Source: Vibrio penaeicida (GTDB lineage: Bacteria; Pseudomonadota; Gammaproteobacteria; Enterobacterales; Vibrionaceae). From it: a stretch of DNA of 52,526 nucleotides. The stretch spans positions 24,332-76,857 of the forward strand of contig NZ_BFAQ01000053.1 of assembly GCF_002933855.1 (NCBI RefSeq). Reading direction: 5' to 3'. Below the pieces are notes generated by a model. The model saw nothing but the letters and a program-made list of their open reading frames with translations, ran no database searches and was not told the DNA's origin. The position numbers were made by a program, and so were the translations under genes. Each line of letters starts with the position of its first letter. Within the stretch, counting starts at the first letter, position 1. Shown here piece by piece: positions 1 to 8,474 of the stretch.

Positions 1-1
1 T

Positions 2-1246
2 ATATTGTTATTTTCTAATATGAAATACGCAAGGACGCTCGCCAAGCTTTCCATTCCTTTTGCGATAATCAATGTGAACGAATTATTGGTTTTCGGTTTG
101 CCGATTATTTTCAACCCAATTTTAGCCATACCATTTGTATTAGTACCACTTGCCAACCATCTGTTTGCTCAAATGTGGATATCGGTGTTGGATATAACGG
201 TCGTCCGAGACAGTATTGAATGGGTAACGCCATCATTGCTCGATTCTTATCTGGTCACAGGTGGTAGCGTAAAGGCGATAGTGTTACAGCTCGTCACTGT
301 CGGTATGGGCGTACTTATCTATATGCCATTTGTGAGAAAATACACCAATACCAGTAACGATAGTTTACTTAATACACTGATTCGAAAGCTACGATTCAGT
401 TACGCCGTTCCGGTTCAAAAAGAAGTCACATTTATGGGGATGCATGATGAGTTGGTGGCCCAACAAGATAAGTTGAATCAGAGTTTAAAAGAAATCTTGG
501 CGGGTGAACTGAAAATGTATTATCAACCCCAGTTTGACTCCAAAACACTCAAGATGGTTGGCGTGGAATCCTTACTTCGATTAGAAAGCGAACACAGACC
601 TAATTCTCCTGATTTTATTCAGCATTTCGAAAATGCAAAAATTGGAGAGTACATTGATAAGTGGGTAGTAGATGCGGTCGAAAATGACGTAAAGAACCAG
701 TCTGTGTTTAAAAACTTCGGCTTAAAGATCAGTTTGAACCTCAATGTAGATTCTCTAAGTGATAAGAAATTTATCTCTGAAGCAATTAAGCAGCTGTCTG
801 GCTACCCTGTTCTATTTGAAATAACAGAATCCATTTATTCCCAACACGTGGAATTAGTCAGTGAAAGTGTCGGAATGTTGCGTGAGGCCGGGTTTATGGT
901 TGCGATTGATGATTTTGGAACCGGATATTCAAGCCTATCAATGCTTGGAGCGTTAGATGCTGATGTGATTAAGCTGGATCGCATATTTTTAAAACAAGCC
1001 AATAATATTAAAGGGAAAGAACTGTACCGATCTGTCGTCTCTACCTTAAAGCGTCTGGGTTTTACGGTTGTGTCAGAAGGCATTGAAACAGATGAAGAGC
1101 TGGATTTTGTACGAAGTTGTAATGTCGATGTTTTACAAGGGTATTATTTCTCGCGCGCGATCAATGTTGAAGAGTTAGAGCATTATTTTTCTGATGAAGA
1201 AGTGTCGGCTCAAGCGTCAGAGCAACACTTCACTGTAACAAGTTAA
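2..1246 (+). CDS. EAL-domain c-di-GMP phosphodiesterase with PTS EIIC-like membrane domain (5' end outside window)
   Basis: The frame is open to the left edge, so the N-terminus is missing. The first ~110 visible residues are hydrophobic and resemble the C-terminal part of a cellobiose/lactose-type PTS EIIC (NELLVFGLPIIFNPILAIPF). From about residue 165 a complete EAL domain follows: ESLLR (188-192, an EAL variant), the Asn motif LNLNVDS, FEITES, IDDFGTGYSSL, IKLDR, SEGIET and QGYYFSRAI. All usual metal and catalytic residues appear present, so it is probably an active phosphodiesterase that linearises c-di-GMP at the inner membrane. The EIIC part more likely senses a sugar or PTS state than transports, because the visible fragment has no EIIA or EIIB. 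It converges on the syp exopolysaccharide cluster, so a role in biofilm control is plausible but inferred from position only. Confidence 0.85.
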   Translation: MLLFSNMKYARTLAKLSIPFAIINVNELLVFGLPIIFNPILAIPFVLVPLANHLFAQMWISVLDITVVRDSIEWVTPSLLDSYLVTGGSVKAIVLQLVTVGMGVLIYMPFVRKYTNTSNDSLLNTLIRKLRFSYAVPVQKEVTFMGMHDELVAQQDKLNQSLKEILAGELKMYYQPQFDSKTLKMVGVESLLRLESEHRPNSPDFIQHFENAKIGEYIDKWVVDAVENDVKNQSVFKNFGLKISLNLNVDSLSDKKFISEAIKQLSGYPVLFEITESIYSQHVELVSESVGMLREAGFMVAIDDFGTGYSSLSMLGALDADVIKLDRIFLKQANNIKGKELYRSVVSTLKRLGFTVVSEGIETDEELDFVRSCNVDVLQGYYFSRAINVEELEHYFSDEEVSAQASEQHFTVTS

Positions 1247-1270
1247 TCCAATACGTAAGGTCACTGAATA

Positions 1271-1305
1271 AAAAGCTCAACTTACCATGGGTAAATTGAG
1301 CTTTT
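1271..1305. terminator. Bidirectional intrinsic terminator between the EAL gene and sypR
   Basis: A 16-bp stem with one G-T pair and a 3-base loop (arms 1271-1286 and 1290-1305) has an A-run on its left and a T-run on its right. It can therefore stop transcription from both converging genes. Confidence 0.75.
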
Positions 1306-1340
1306 ATAGGGTTCAGCAGCTCTAATCACAGTTCCCAGTG

Positions 1341-2006
1341 TTATCGTCCGCGTGCACACACCACAACCAAAATGGTTTTCTTGATGATTTCCCAATCCAT
1401 TTTTATCCAGCTCGAAAACGAGGCTAATGCGAGAGCATAACTATGATCGTACCCTACCTTTGAGCGAACATCTTCTATACAGGTATCGTAACCTTGGTTA
1501 ACTTGCGCAAGCCCAGTAATTCCAGGTAGAACACCATAAGTTCGATCAGAGAAAAACGGGATTTGAGATTCCAATTTACCATAGAAATATGGGCGTTCTG
1601 GGCGAGGACCAATCAAAGACATTTCACCCTTTAATACATTCCAAAATTGCGGGATTTCGTCCAAACGTGTTTTCCTTAAAAACATACCAACTCGAGTGAT
1701 TCTCGGATCGTTGTCTTTTGCCCAAGTCGCGCCGGTTTTGGATTCTGCATCTGAGTACATGGTGCGAAACTTGATCATCATAAATTTGGAGACGCCAGAA
1801 TGTGTAATCTTTCCGACACGCTCTTGCCCGTAAAATATTGGTCCTTTTGAGTCCAATTTTATTGCGATAGCGATAATAGGATACAAAGGTAAGGTCGCAC
1901 ATGCGCCTAACAATGCACATGCCAAATCAAATAAACGCTTTGCAAGTAATATACGTTTTGTCGTTGTATTTGAAGGTGTTGAACTAAAAGTCATAATATC
2001 CATCAT
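1341..2006 (-). CDS. sypR: Undecaprenyl-phosphate sugar phosphotransferase, SypR-like
   Basis: 221 aa, bacterial sugar transferase family (monotopic phosphoglycosyl transferase). It should transfer a sugar-1-phosphate from a UDP-sugar to undecaprenyl phosphate and so start the polysaccharide repeat unit on the inner face of the inner membrane. Visible hallmarks are one N-terminal membrane segment (about residues 24-50), IKFRTMYSDAE, DPRITRVGMFLRKTRLDEIPQ with the catalytic D-E pair, and GEMSLIGPRPERP. The ATG sits behind AGGAGACGG, a good ribosome site. It is the last gene of the leftward cluster, 7 bases after sypQ, and is followed by the terminator at 1271-1305. The name comes from its family and terminal place in a syp-ordered locus. 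Sugar specificity cannot be read from the sequence. Confidence 0.9.
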   Translation of the reverse strand: MMDIMTFSSTPSNTTTKRILLAKRLFDLACALLGACATLPLYPIIAIAIKLDSKGPIFYGQERVGKITHSGVSKFMMIKFRTMYSDAESKTGATWAKDNDPRITRVGMFLRKTRLDEIPQFWNVLKGEMSLIGPRPERPYFYGKLESQIPFFSDRTYGVLPGITGLAQVNQGYDTCIEDVRSKVGYDHSYALALASFSSWIKMDWEIIKKTILVVVCARGR

Positions 2007-2013
2007 CCGTCTC

Positions 2014-3189
2014 CTAAACTCTATCCCATTGGCCTTTTTCTAACCCAAGCAGGTAGCGCATACCACCAATGAAACTGGCGACGTGCCCTGAAATGACGTA
2101 GGCAAGGGTTTTGAAATGTTTATAGCAGAACACTCTCGGTAGCAGGTAAGCAAAAAGAGCGATTGTGTAACCAGCTGCCTGTAAAACAGCAGCGGTCATA
2201 AATAAGGGGTGCTCACTCAATAAAATTGAACCGGCTAAAGCAAACATCATCAAATAGGGCATGGTGACGCGCAGCCCTTTTCCTGAAAAGAAGGCGAAAG
2301 CAACGCCCTTGTGCTTCGGGTTTAACATGGCAAACAAACGAAGAGCTTGCTGTAAGTTGCCTGCAGAAATTCTTAAGCGGCGTTTAAAATCTTGCTGCAT
2401 AGAAACTTGTTCGAGTTCCAAAGCCATCATCTGAGGCTCGTAAACACCTTTATAACCTCGCTTAACAATGCGCATAGGTATGATGAAATCATCATTGATG
2501 GTATCGAACTCAAGCTCTTCGAATAACGCTCTCCTAAACATATAAAAGGCACCGTGTGCACCAAGGACCGAGCCTAACAAACATTCGCTCTGCTTAATCG
2601 CCCCTTGATATTGCCAATATTGTTGTTCAGCGTGATCACCAGAAATAATTTGATACTTGGGGTTCACTACGCCAACAGATGGAGACTCGAAATGTTTGGC
2701 AGCAATCAGTAGGGCGTCGCATGATATCAGGCTGGATACGTCGCTTAGGGCAACAATGTCACTGTCTGCTTTATCCACCATTTTATTCACCATGGCGACT
2801 TTTCCCTGGTTCACTTGAAAATCAAAGATTTCGATGTGAACTTCTTCGCATATTGCTTCTTGGATTGTATTGAATGCGATTTCGGCGGTTTGGTCTGTGC
2901 AGCCATCGCACGCAATCCAAACTTTTAGTTGGCTTGGTGGATAGTCCAAACAGCACACATTTCTAATTTTTTCGGCAATCCAATCTTGTTCGTTGTAAGC
3001 AGGAATAATCAGAGTAACGGTTGGGAGGTTTATGTCCGTATGTTCAGCGCGAAAACAACGTTGCTGGGGGATAAACTTTGTCGGTTTTACTCGCTTGGCA
3101 ATCATGCTTAAAAATAGTGGATATCCTACATGATGATAGACCACCAAAAATATGCAAATAACCGTGGTAGAGATTAGGAATAACTCCAT
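2014..3189 (-). CDS. sypQ: Family 2 glycosyltransferase, membrane-bound, SypQ-like
   Basis: 391 aa. An N-terminal membrane helix (about 1-26) is followed by a GT-A catalytic domain: IPAYNEQDW, IACDGCTD, an aspartate at ALSDVSS, INDDFIIPMRIVKRGYKG as the acceptor/base region, and a basic QQDFKRRLR box. Two or three C-terminal hydrophobic segments follow, from roughly residue 305. This layout is that of processive or semi-processive inner-membrane GT2 enzymes that use nucleotide sugars. Its start codon shares one base with the sypP stop (TAATG), so translation is probably coupled. It lies between sypP and sypR in one operon. The acceptor and sugar are unknown. Confidence 0.88.
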   Translation of the reverse strand: MELFLISTTVICIFLVVYHHVGYPLFLSMIAKRVKPTKFIPQQRCFRAEHTDINLPTVTLIIPAYNEQDWIAEKIRNVCCLDYPPSQLKVWIACDGCTDQTAEIAFNTIQEAICEEVHIEIFDFQVNQGKVAMVNKMVDKADSDIVALSDVSSLISCDALLIAAKHFESPSVGVVNPKYQIISGDHAEQQYWQYQGAIKQSECLLGSVLGAHGAFYMFRRALFEELEFDTINDDFIIPMRIVKRGYKGVYEPQMMALELEQVSMQQDFKRRLRISAGNLQQALRLFAMLNPKHKGVAFAFFSGKGLRVTMPYLMMFALAGSILLSEHPLFMTAAVLQAAGYTIALFAYLLPRVFCYKHFKTLAYVISGHVASFIGGMRYLLGLEKGQWDRV

Positions 3190-4268
3190 TACATTTCTCC
3201 TTTATTACAAAGCTTTTCGTAGGCGGAAGTCATGTTTCTGATGTCGTAGTTCTTTACGATGTAGTTTCGAGGTGTAAGTGCATTCGTACAATTGAGCATG
3301 CTGCTCAATGCTTCGTACATTAAGGAAGGGTTGTCCGCTGCGACTAATTGACCGGACTCAAGGCATATGGCTTCTTTAACGCCACCTACATCGGTTGCAA
3401 CACACGGTATGTTACAAGCTTGAGCCTCTAGAGTGGAAAGTGGAAACCCTTCATTACGTGATGGTAAGCAATACAAATCAAGGGCTTGATAGAAGCTCAC
3501 CATGTCGTCTGTGAAACCGAGGAAAAATACCCGTTTCTGTAGGTTTAGCTTTTTCGTCAATTCCTCAAGTGAAGAACGCTGTGTACCATGCCCAGCAATA
3601 ACCAACACTACACTAGATGGCAGTCTTTTCAGGGCGTAAAGTAACGTGTCCTGACCCTTTACCCACTCCATGCGACCCGAGCAGCCAACGATTTTTTTGT
3701 TCATTGGTAAATTTAAGTGCTTTCGTGCAATGTTGGTATCGCCAGGTTTGAAGCGCTCGCAATCTATTCCGTTGTGTATTGTTTCTACCGGAATATCTTC
3801 AAGCACATTAGCAAGTTTTTCTTTCACAAAGTCCGCATCTGCAACCAGCTTGGGCTTAGACAAATAACACGCCAGCTTTTCTAGGCGGACATCGACGTCA
3901 TTGTCTAAGTGCCAAGCATCATGCTCGGTATGAATTCGAACTGGCACATTAGCTATTCGTGCTGCGACATTACCGTAAAGTAGGGGGCCAATGTGGTGGC
4001 TATGCACAACATCTGCTTTGAGTGTGGAGAGTAAATTCCTCATGGTCATGAGTAATTTTGGCTTCAAGCCAGGGTGTTTATTGAGGAAAAAGAGCTGATT
4101 TTCGTGATCTTTTAACCGAGGCCAAGCTTGGAGCGATGTTTCTTTTGAGCCCTCAAGGCTAACGACAAACACCTTGTTGGCTTTATCAGCGAATCGCAGC
4201 ATATCAAGAACCATGACTTCGATTCCCCCCGGTCTTAAATGCTGAACAACGTGTACGATTGTTTTCAT
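3189..4268 (-). CDS. sypP: Family 4 glycosyltransferase, SypP-like
   Basis: 359 aa, GT-B fold. The N-terminal domain begins VQHLRPGGIEVMVLDML, the glycine-rich acceptor loop. The C-terminal nucleotide-sugar domain has GRMEWVKGQDTLL, VIAGHGTQRSSLEE and a canonical EX7E motif (EGFPLSTLE) followed by VATDVGG. These are typical retaining GT4 enzymes that add sugars to the lipid-linked repeat unit in the cytoplasm. It is the first gene of the sypP-sypQ-sypR unit, 38 bases downstream of a sigma-54-type promoter. A terminator separates it from sypO upstream. Family assignment is secure; the letter is from gene order. Confidence 0.88.
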   Translation of the reverse strand: MKTIVHVVQHLRPGGIEVMVLDMLRFADKANKVFVVSLEGSKETSLQAWPRLKDHENQLFFLNKHPGLKPKLLMTMRNLLSTLKADVVHSHHIGPLLYGNVAARIANVPVRIHTEHDAWHLDNDVDVRLEKLACYLSKPKLVADADFVKEKLANVLEDIPVETIHNGIDCERFKPGDTNIARKHLNLPMNKKIVGCSGRMEWVKGQDTLLYALKRLPSSVVLVIAGHGTQRSSLEELTKKLNLQKRVFFLGFTDDMVSFYQALDLYCLPSRNEGFPLSTLEAQACNIPCVATDVGGVKEAICLESGQLVAADNPSLMYEALSSMLNCTNALTPRNYIVKNYDIRNMTSAYEKLCNKGEM

Positions 4269-4306
4269 CTATCCACTCTCAAATTCAAGTATCTTATTCA
4301 CTACAT

Positions 4307-4322
4307 AGCGAAACTCGTGCCA
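4307..4322 (-). promoter_or_regulatory. Sigma-54-type promoter of sypP
   Basis: On the minus strand this reads TGGCAC-GAGTT-TCGCT, compared with the consensus TGGCAC-N5-TTGCA. GG and GC have the required 10-base gap. It lies 39-54 bases upstream of the sypP start codon. Confidence 0.65.
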
Positions 4323-4381
4323 AGATTAAAACCTTTAAAATACAATGTGATATGTGATATTGCTTCCTACGCCATTTAGGT

Positions 4382-4396
4382 TTCTCATTTTGATAG
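4382..4396 (+). promoter_or_regulatory. SypG enhancer-like site upstream of sypP
   Basis: TTCTCA-TTT-TGATAG matches the V. fischeri syp enhancer (TTCTCA-N3-TGC-like) except at one position. It is about 60 bases upstream of the sigma-54 site. An imperfect TTGATAGT/ACTATCAA inverted repeat overlaps it. Confidence 0.55.
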
Positions 4397-4454
4397 TCGG
4401 TTTGAGAGGCGTACTATCAAACTTGCATATGGACATATGAGAGGGGAGGTGCGG

Positions 4455-4484
4455 AAGAAAAAAAGCCCGTCTCGAAACGGGCTT
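4455..4484 (-). terminator. Intrinsic terminator after sypO
   Basis: The stem AAGCCCGT/ACGGGCTT (4463-4470 and 4477-4484) is followed on the minus strand by a T-run (A-run 4458-4464 on the plus strand). It ends the sypM-N-O transcript and separates it from sypP. Confidence 0.8.
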
Positions 4485-4546
4485 ACTTTGGTTTGCGTTT
4501 GGTTTAGAGTCGCTTAGATGTAGATTGGTTTTCGGGGTACGATGGA

Positions 4547-6046
4547 TTACCTTGCCGGTTTAATATCAATGAACGGTACTTCTTGAATTTCAGAGCCCAA
4601 ATTTAGCACTTCGTCATTTGTGTTTTTCATTTTAGGCACTCTAGTTAACACGGGTTTTCCTGTGATTTTTTCGACTTCATCTCGGCGCCGAATGGCTGTA
4701 TCTGTAAGTTCTAGCATCAGCGCAATACCCGCACCCATGCCAAAGCCACCGATAATTCCGGCAATAAGAAACACAATCGGTGATAAGTTGGATGGAGCAC
4801 TTGGGGTGTAAGGTCTATCGATGACTTTTACACGCTTTTCTTGTTCGAAAACACCAAGCGAACTGGTAAGGCGTGCCATTTCAAATCGTTCTAAAAGGTT
4901 TTCGTAGAGTTGTCTTTTCAGTGCAAGATCGCGTTGCAAGTTCAAAAGTTGCTTTTCATTTTCTCCGAAGCTTGAAGTTAATGACTCTAGGTCCGTAATC
5001 ATGATCTGAAGCGTTTTGATTTCTTCACTTAAGCTGTCTACGTTGGAACGCGCTTTTTGTAAATCTTCAAGCTGGGAAATTAAGACAGGCTGGCTCTCAC
5101 CATAATTCTCTAGTGATGAAGAGCTCGCGATATCCCAAAGTTGTGTGCTGTCTAAGGTCGGTTGAGTTTGATCTAAAAGGATGTTTCGCTCAGCTTCCAA
5201 TCGTCTCAGGTTACGGATCTTTGCTTGAACTTTACTGTGAGAATCGGTGTATTTGGCCCGTAGCAAAGTCAGGTCACTTCTAATACGGATGATCTGTTCT
5301 TCAATTTTTCCCACTACAGGATTGGTTTTGGATAATTGAACATCCAAGCTGCCCAGTGTTTTCTTTGCACCAGCGTATTCTGCTTGTCTCTCAAATAACC
5401 TTTGCTTGAGTTTCGCGAGCCTACCTAACGCTTCTAGCTGCATTTCTGGTAGTAACGATCCGTTTTTGCTTTTGAAATCCGCGAGGTTGGCTTCGGCTTT
5501 GTCCAATTCTTCCTGTCGGTATTTTATATTGGTCGCCAAAAAATTTTGCGAGTCGACCATAGATGAACGCTCTGGTGCCAATAGTTGCTCTACAAAGTGC
5601 AAGCTAACAGCCTCTAACGTTTCTGCCATACCTTCAGCAGTAGAGGAGCGGTATTCAATTCTTAGTAAATCACGCCCTAGCTTGGTTACCTTCAAGCTCG
5701 ATGATAGTTCACCAATAACATAGTCCAATTCGGCTGGGGTCGGGTTTTCAGGAAGTAGACCTCGCTCTTTCGCGACAGATGCAAGAATGTGGCGGCTGTG
5801 CAGAAGTGTTTTTAGCGCATCCAGCCGGTCTTTTAGCATGGTAGAGACCGCGAGATCTTCCAAGAATGGATTCATTTTGGCGGTTTCTTGAATCAACATA
5901 CTGGTGTGCGAATCATAATACCTTGGTGTAGTTTTACCGATGACAAAACCAATAATGGGGAAAAGTACGATAGGAATGGCAATCACGTAGCGCCTGCGCC
6001 ACGCGCCCATCAATATAATCAATACGCGCTGACCAATTGTCATCAT
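4547..6046 (-). CDS. sypO: Polysaccharide co-polymerase / chain-length determinant, SypO-like
   Basis: 499 aa, Wzz/PCP family. There is one membrane helix near residues 16-36 and another near 420-446 that carries the family's glycine-rich GIIGGFGMGAGIAL pattern. Between them is a long periplasmic region predicted to be largely coiled coil (two stretches around 170-260 and 325-395). The C-terminal tail is about 50 residues with no ATP-binding site or tyrosine cluster, so any partner kinase must be a separate protein; SypD is the candidate. It would set polymer length and link the inner-membrane machinery to the SypC exporter. It starts ATGATG behind GGAGG and overlaps sypN by 4 bases. Confidence 0.88.
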   Translation of the reverse strand: MMTIGQRVLIILMGAWRRRYVIAIPIVLFPIIGFVIGKTTPRYYDSHTSMLIQETAKMNPFLEDLAVSTMLKDRLDALKTLLHSRHILASVAKERGLLPENPTPAELDYVIGELSSSLKVTKLGRDLLRIEYRSSTAEGMAETLEAVSLHFVEQLLAPERSSMVDSQNFLATNIKYRQEELDKAEANLADFKSKNGSLLPEMQLEALGRLAKLKQRLFERQAEYAGAKKTLGSLDVQLSKTNPVVGKIEEQIIRIRSDLTLLRAKYTDSHSKVQAKIRNLRRLEAERNILLDQTQPTLDSTQLWDIASSSSLENYGESQPVLISQLEDLQKARSNVDSLSEEIKTLQIMITDLESLTSSFGENEKQLLNLQRDLALKRQLYENLLERFEMARLTSSLGVFEQEKRVKVIDRPYTPSAPSNLSPIVFLIAGIIGGFGMGAGIALMLELTDTAIRRRDEVEKITGKPVLTRVPKMKNTNDEVLNLGSEIQEVPFIDIKPAR

Positions 6047-7158
6047 AAGGCCTCCAGCCAGCTTTCTAAGTCTTTTGCTCGGCTATCCCAGGAATGCCTT
6101 GCTGCGGCTTGAACTTGAGACGCATTCACCGCAAATTGGCTGTTTTCAATCGCAGAGCTGAGTTCATGGGCATTACTTACGCATTGAACAAATTGCTTAA
6201 AGGGTTCTAACGCCGGAAAGTCTGTTGTGACGATTGGTGTCCCAGCGGCAATGTATTCCAGCAACTTTAGTGGATTACATGCTCGAATCTGCTCGTTATC
6301 AATAAAAGGCAGAAGGCTCGTTTGCCAATGTTGACTGTATGAAGGCAAGGTATGGTGAGGTCTTGGACCGAGCCAATGAACATTGGGCAGGTTAGGTAAT
6401 GGGTTGGTTGATAACTCTAACTGACCAATGAACACAAAGTTCCATTCTGGTAGTGAGCGCATGGTTTGACTTAGCATGTCGTAATCCAGCCATTTTGAAA
6501 GGCTGCCATAAAAGCCAGCAATGGGTTTGCCATCTTTAGGAAGATCTGCTGCCCGTTCTGCGTGATTCGAAAACAAGGTGAAATCGACACCGTGTGGCAA
6601 ATATTGCGTTTTTTCATGGGGAAACTTGTGCATTAAGTGGTGACTAACCGTCAATATGAGGTCGGCTTTCTCAACCAGCTTAGACTCATGTTGCAAAATA
6701 CATTCGTGGTCGACGCCTGATAGGGCACCGAAATCATCGCCGCAGTAGTAAACAACGGAAGACTCACCCAGAGTGCCGCAAAGGTCCGCAGCGGTAGGTA
6801 AGGAAGTCCAAAGAATCGGATCTTTCATTCCGTAATGGTCGAGAATGGGAAGTAATTGTGAACGCATCCACTTTTGCGCAAGGTGTCGACCAAGACGAGA
6901 GCTAGGCGCGGGTAGGGTTTTCAATGTTATCACTGGAAACTCCGCTTGGTTTTGAAGTTGTGCAGGGCGGTTATAGCTTGAAGCGCAAACCTTATCCCAA
7001 GCTCGCTTAACGTCGTGCATAGTAAGACGAGGTTTACGTAGCCCAATAGAGTTAATCCAAAGCACTTTACGATTTTTGCTAAGGCGATTAACTAGGTGTT
7101 GAGTGCTGGACGGGAGTCCGCCCCAATCTTCACCGAATACAATTAAATCACGAGGCAT
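6043..7158 (-). CDS. sypN: Glycosyltransferase (GT-B fold), SypN-like
   Basis: 371 aa. The N-terminus begins IVFGEDWGGLPSSTQHLVNRL, and the C-terminal half has FYGSLSKWLDY, FIGQLE, LLPFIDNEQIRACNPLKLLEYIAAGTPIVTT. The last stretch is the nucleotide-sugar-binding region of GT4-like enzymes. It probably acts in the cytoplasm on the lipid-linked repeat unit. The start has an excellent ribosome site (AGGAGG). It overlaps sypM by 11 bases and sypO by 4, so the three are co-translated. Sugar specificity is unknown. Confidence 0.85.
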   Translation of the reverse strand: MPRDLIVFGEDWGGLPSSTQHLVNRLSKNRKVLWINSIGLRKPRLTMHDVKRAWDKVCASSYNRPAQLQNQAEFPVITLKTLPAPSSRLGRHLAQKWMRSQLLPILDHYGMKDPILWTSLPTAADLCGTLGESSVVYYCGDDFGALSGVDHECILQHESKLVEKADLILTVSHHLMHKFPHEKTQYLPHGVDFTLFSNHAERAADLPKDGKPIAGFYGSLSKWLDYDMLSQTMRSLPEWNFVFIGQLELSTNPLPNLPNVHWLGPRPHHTLPSYSQHWQTSLLPFIDNEQIRACNPLKLLEYIAAGTPIVTTDFPALEPFKQFVQCVSNAHELSSAIENSQFAVNASQVQAAARHSWDSRAKDLESWLEAL

Positions 7159-7891
7159 TTCGCACCTCCTGTATGCATTCAGGGGTTAAGCGTCTAACGA
7201 TTTTCGCTGGGTTGCCTGCCGCTAACACATCCGCTGGTAAGTCATGGGTCACAACACTATTGGCTGCAACAATGGTTCTTTTCCCTATTGTGACACCTTT
7301 CATTATGGATACTCCGGTCGCCAACCAAACATCGTCTTCTAAGATAATATCGCCACATTGTTCATCAAGGCAGGGGAGCCCTTGGGCTCTTGCGTTCGCT
7401 TCTATTGGGTGACCCGGATAGCCACATAGAAATGCGCGCCCTGCAATTCGAACATTATTTCCTAATATTATAGTCGTGCCCACGGCGATTGTGGTTTGCC
7501 AACCAACGTCTACATTATTGCCAATAAGCAACGTTGGGTTTCCACTCAGAGTGCGTCCTGAAAAGGTGGTATGTCCCGATACTCTTGTATTGTCGCCGAT
7601 AGTAATTGAGATGGGACCTGACACAAATGGGATACCGCCGTACAAATATAGATGTTTACCACATTGGCTTAAGCGGCCTTTGAACGCAGGTGTATGAAAA
7701 GCGACTCGGGTGATAGTAGAGAGTGCTGAGGATAGTAATTGATAGGAGAAATAGAGCCCATTGTTTACCACTTTCGGAAAGACAAGTTCGAAGTGTATAA
7801 CTCGTTTAATGACACGAAATAGAAAACGCGCTGAAGGTGAGTTGCTATGCTTTAGCCAATTTTTTAGAGTCTGTAGTTTTAATGAGAGCAT
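7148..7891 (-). CDS. sypM: Hexapeptide-repeat acyltransferase, SypM-like
   Basis: 247 aa. After about 70 N-terminal residues with a hydrophobic patch, the protein shows left-handed beta-helix repeats (VSGPISITIGDNTRVSG, IGNNVDVGWQT, ILGNNVRIAGRAFL). It closes with the family signature DIILEDDVWLATGVSIMKGVTIGKRTIVAANSVV and AAGNPAKIVRRL. Such enzymes acetylate sugars or serine using acetyl-CoA; in this setting O-acetylation of the polysaccharide is most likely. It is the first gene of the sypM-N-O unit, behind a sigma-54-like site at 7931-7946. The upstream interval is where V. fischeri carries sypK and sypL. Confidence 0.85.
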   Translation of the reverse strand: MLSLKLQTLKNWLKHSNSPSARFLFRVIKRVIHFELVFPKVVNNGLYFSYQLLSSALSTITRVAFHTPAFKGRLSQCGKHLYLYGGIPFVSGPISITIGDNTRVSGHTTFSGRTLSGNPTLLIGNNVDVGWQTTIAVGTTIILGNNVRIAGRAFLCGYPGHPIEANARAQGLPCLDEQCGDIILEDDVWLATGVSIMKGVTIGKRTIVAANSVVTHDLPADVLAAGNPAKIVRRLTPECIQEVRNAS

Positions 7892-7930
7892 AGTCTGTCC
7901 TGTATTATGCAGAAACGATGACTATGCTCT

Positions 7931-7946
7931 TTCAATGATTGTGCCA
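7931..7946 (-). promoter_or_regulatory. Sigma-54-like promoter of sypM
   Basis: On the minus strand it reads TGGCAC-AATCA-TTGAA. The -24 element is perfect, but the -12 element has GA instead of GC, so it may be weak. It is about 40 bases upstream of the sypM start. Confidence 0.5.
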
Positions 7947-7985
7947 GAATTATTTTATTTAAAATACAGTGGTTTAGGTTTGTAT

Positions 7986-8093
7986 TTATGTCAGTGACAT
8001 TGGGATTCTCAATTTGACACGCGTTTTAGATGAGTCTTTTCTTGTTGTGGGTTTCTGTTTTGTCGGTTTTTTCGGTTGTTGATTAGGTAACAT
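7986..8093 (-). CDS. Small basic ORF (35 aa) between sypJ and sypM
   Basis: ATG to TAA, 36 codons including the stop. AGGAGG lies 4 bases before the ATG (plus-strand CCTCCT at 8098-8103), the strongest Shine-Dalgarno in this interval. The peptide begins MLPNQQPKKPTKQKP and is rich in Lys, Thr and Pro, with about 12 basic residues and no hydrophobic segment. I recognise no family. It sits where sypK and sypL would be expected and overlaps one enhancer-like motif (8006-8020). It could be a genuine small regulatory or chaperone-like protein, a leader peptide for sypM, or a chance ORF. The ribosome site is the main support. Confidence 0.45.
   Translation of the reverse strand: MLPNQQPKKPTKQKPTTRKDSSKTRVKLRIPMSLT
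8006..8020 (+). promoter_or_regulatory. SypG enhancer-like site near sypM (proximal)
   Basis: TTCTCA-ATT-TGACAC matches the TTCTCA-N3-TG core about 60 bases upstream of the sypM sigma-54-like site. It lies inside the small ORF. Confidence 0.5.
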
Positions 8094-8115
8094 AACGCCT
8101 CCTAAATCTTGGCTT

Positions 8116-8130
8116 TATGCAAATTGAGAA
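8116..8130 (-). promoter_or_regulatory. SypG enhancer-like site near sypM (distal)
   Basis: On the minus strand it reads TTCTCA-ATT-TGCATA, a full match to the V. fischeri syp enhancer pattern as I recall it (TTCTCA-N3-TGC-D-W-N). It is about 170 bases upstream of the sypM promoter-like site and just upstream of the small ORF. Confidence 0.55.
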
Positions 8131-8227
8131 AGAAGATGCCTTCAATGTTCAACTTGCCTAACAATTCACCCCTTCGGTGTGTCTATTTTCTCAATATAAG
8201 ATAACGAAGAGACAATTTAGTTATCTC

Positions 8228-8243
8228 TGCATATAACATGCCT
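8228..8243 (-). promoter_or_regulatory. Possible second sigma-54-like promoter in the sypJ-sypM interval
   Basis: Minus strand AGGCAT-GTTAT-ATGCA keeps the GG-N10-GC spacing. A one-mismatch enhancer-like ATCTCA-AAA-GGCAT lies 75-100 bases upstream (8316-8329). It would place the small ORF in a leader transcript. This is weaker than the sypI and sypA sites. Confidence 0.3.
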
Positions 8244-8436
8244 AGAGTTAAAAGCCTGTTCGCTTGTGTACTAATACAATCTATTTTGTATACACTTTGT
8301 TCATAAGTATAGACCATGCCTTTTGAGATAAAATTTCATGCTCCATTACCTTGTTGCAGTTCGCTATTAAAGCTGTGATGAAATGGAGCCTAAGCACAGT
8401 ATGAGTTCATCAAATTTTCGCCATGTTCGTTGAAAG

Positions 8437-8474
8437 AAAAAAGCCCTACCAGTTGTGTCCGATAGGGCTTTTTT
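8437..8474 (-). terminator. Intrinsic terminator after sypJ
   Basis: AAAAAAGCCCTA (8437-8448) pairs with TAGGGCTTTTTT (8463-8474) around a 14-base loop. The T-run lies on either strand. It ends the sypI-sypJ unit. Confidence 0.85.
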
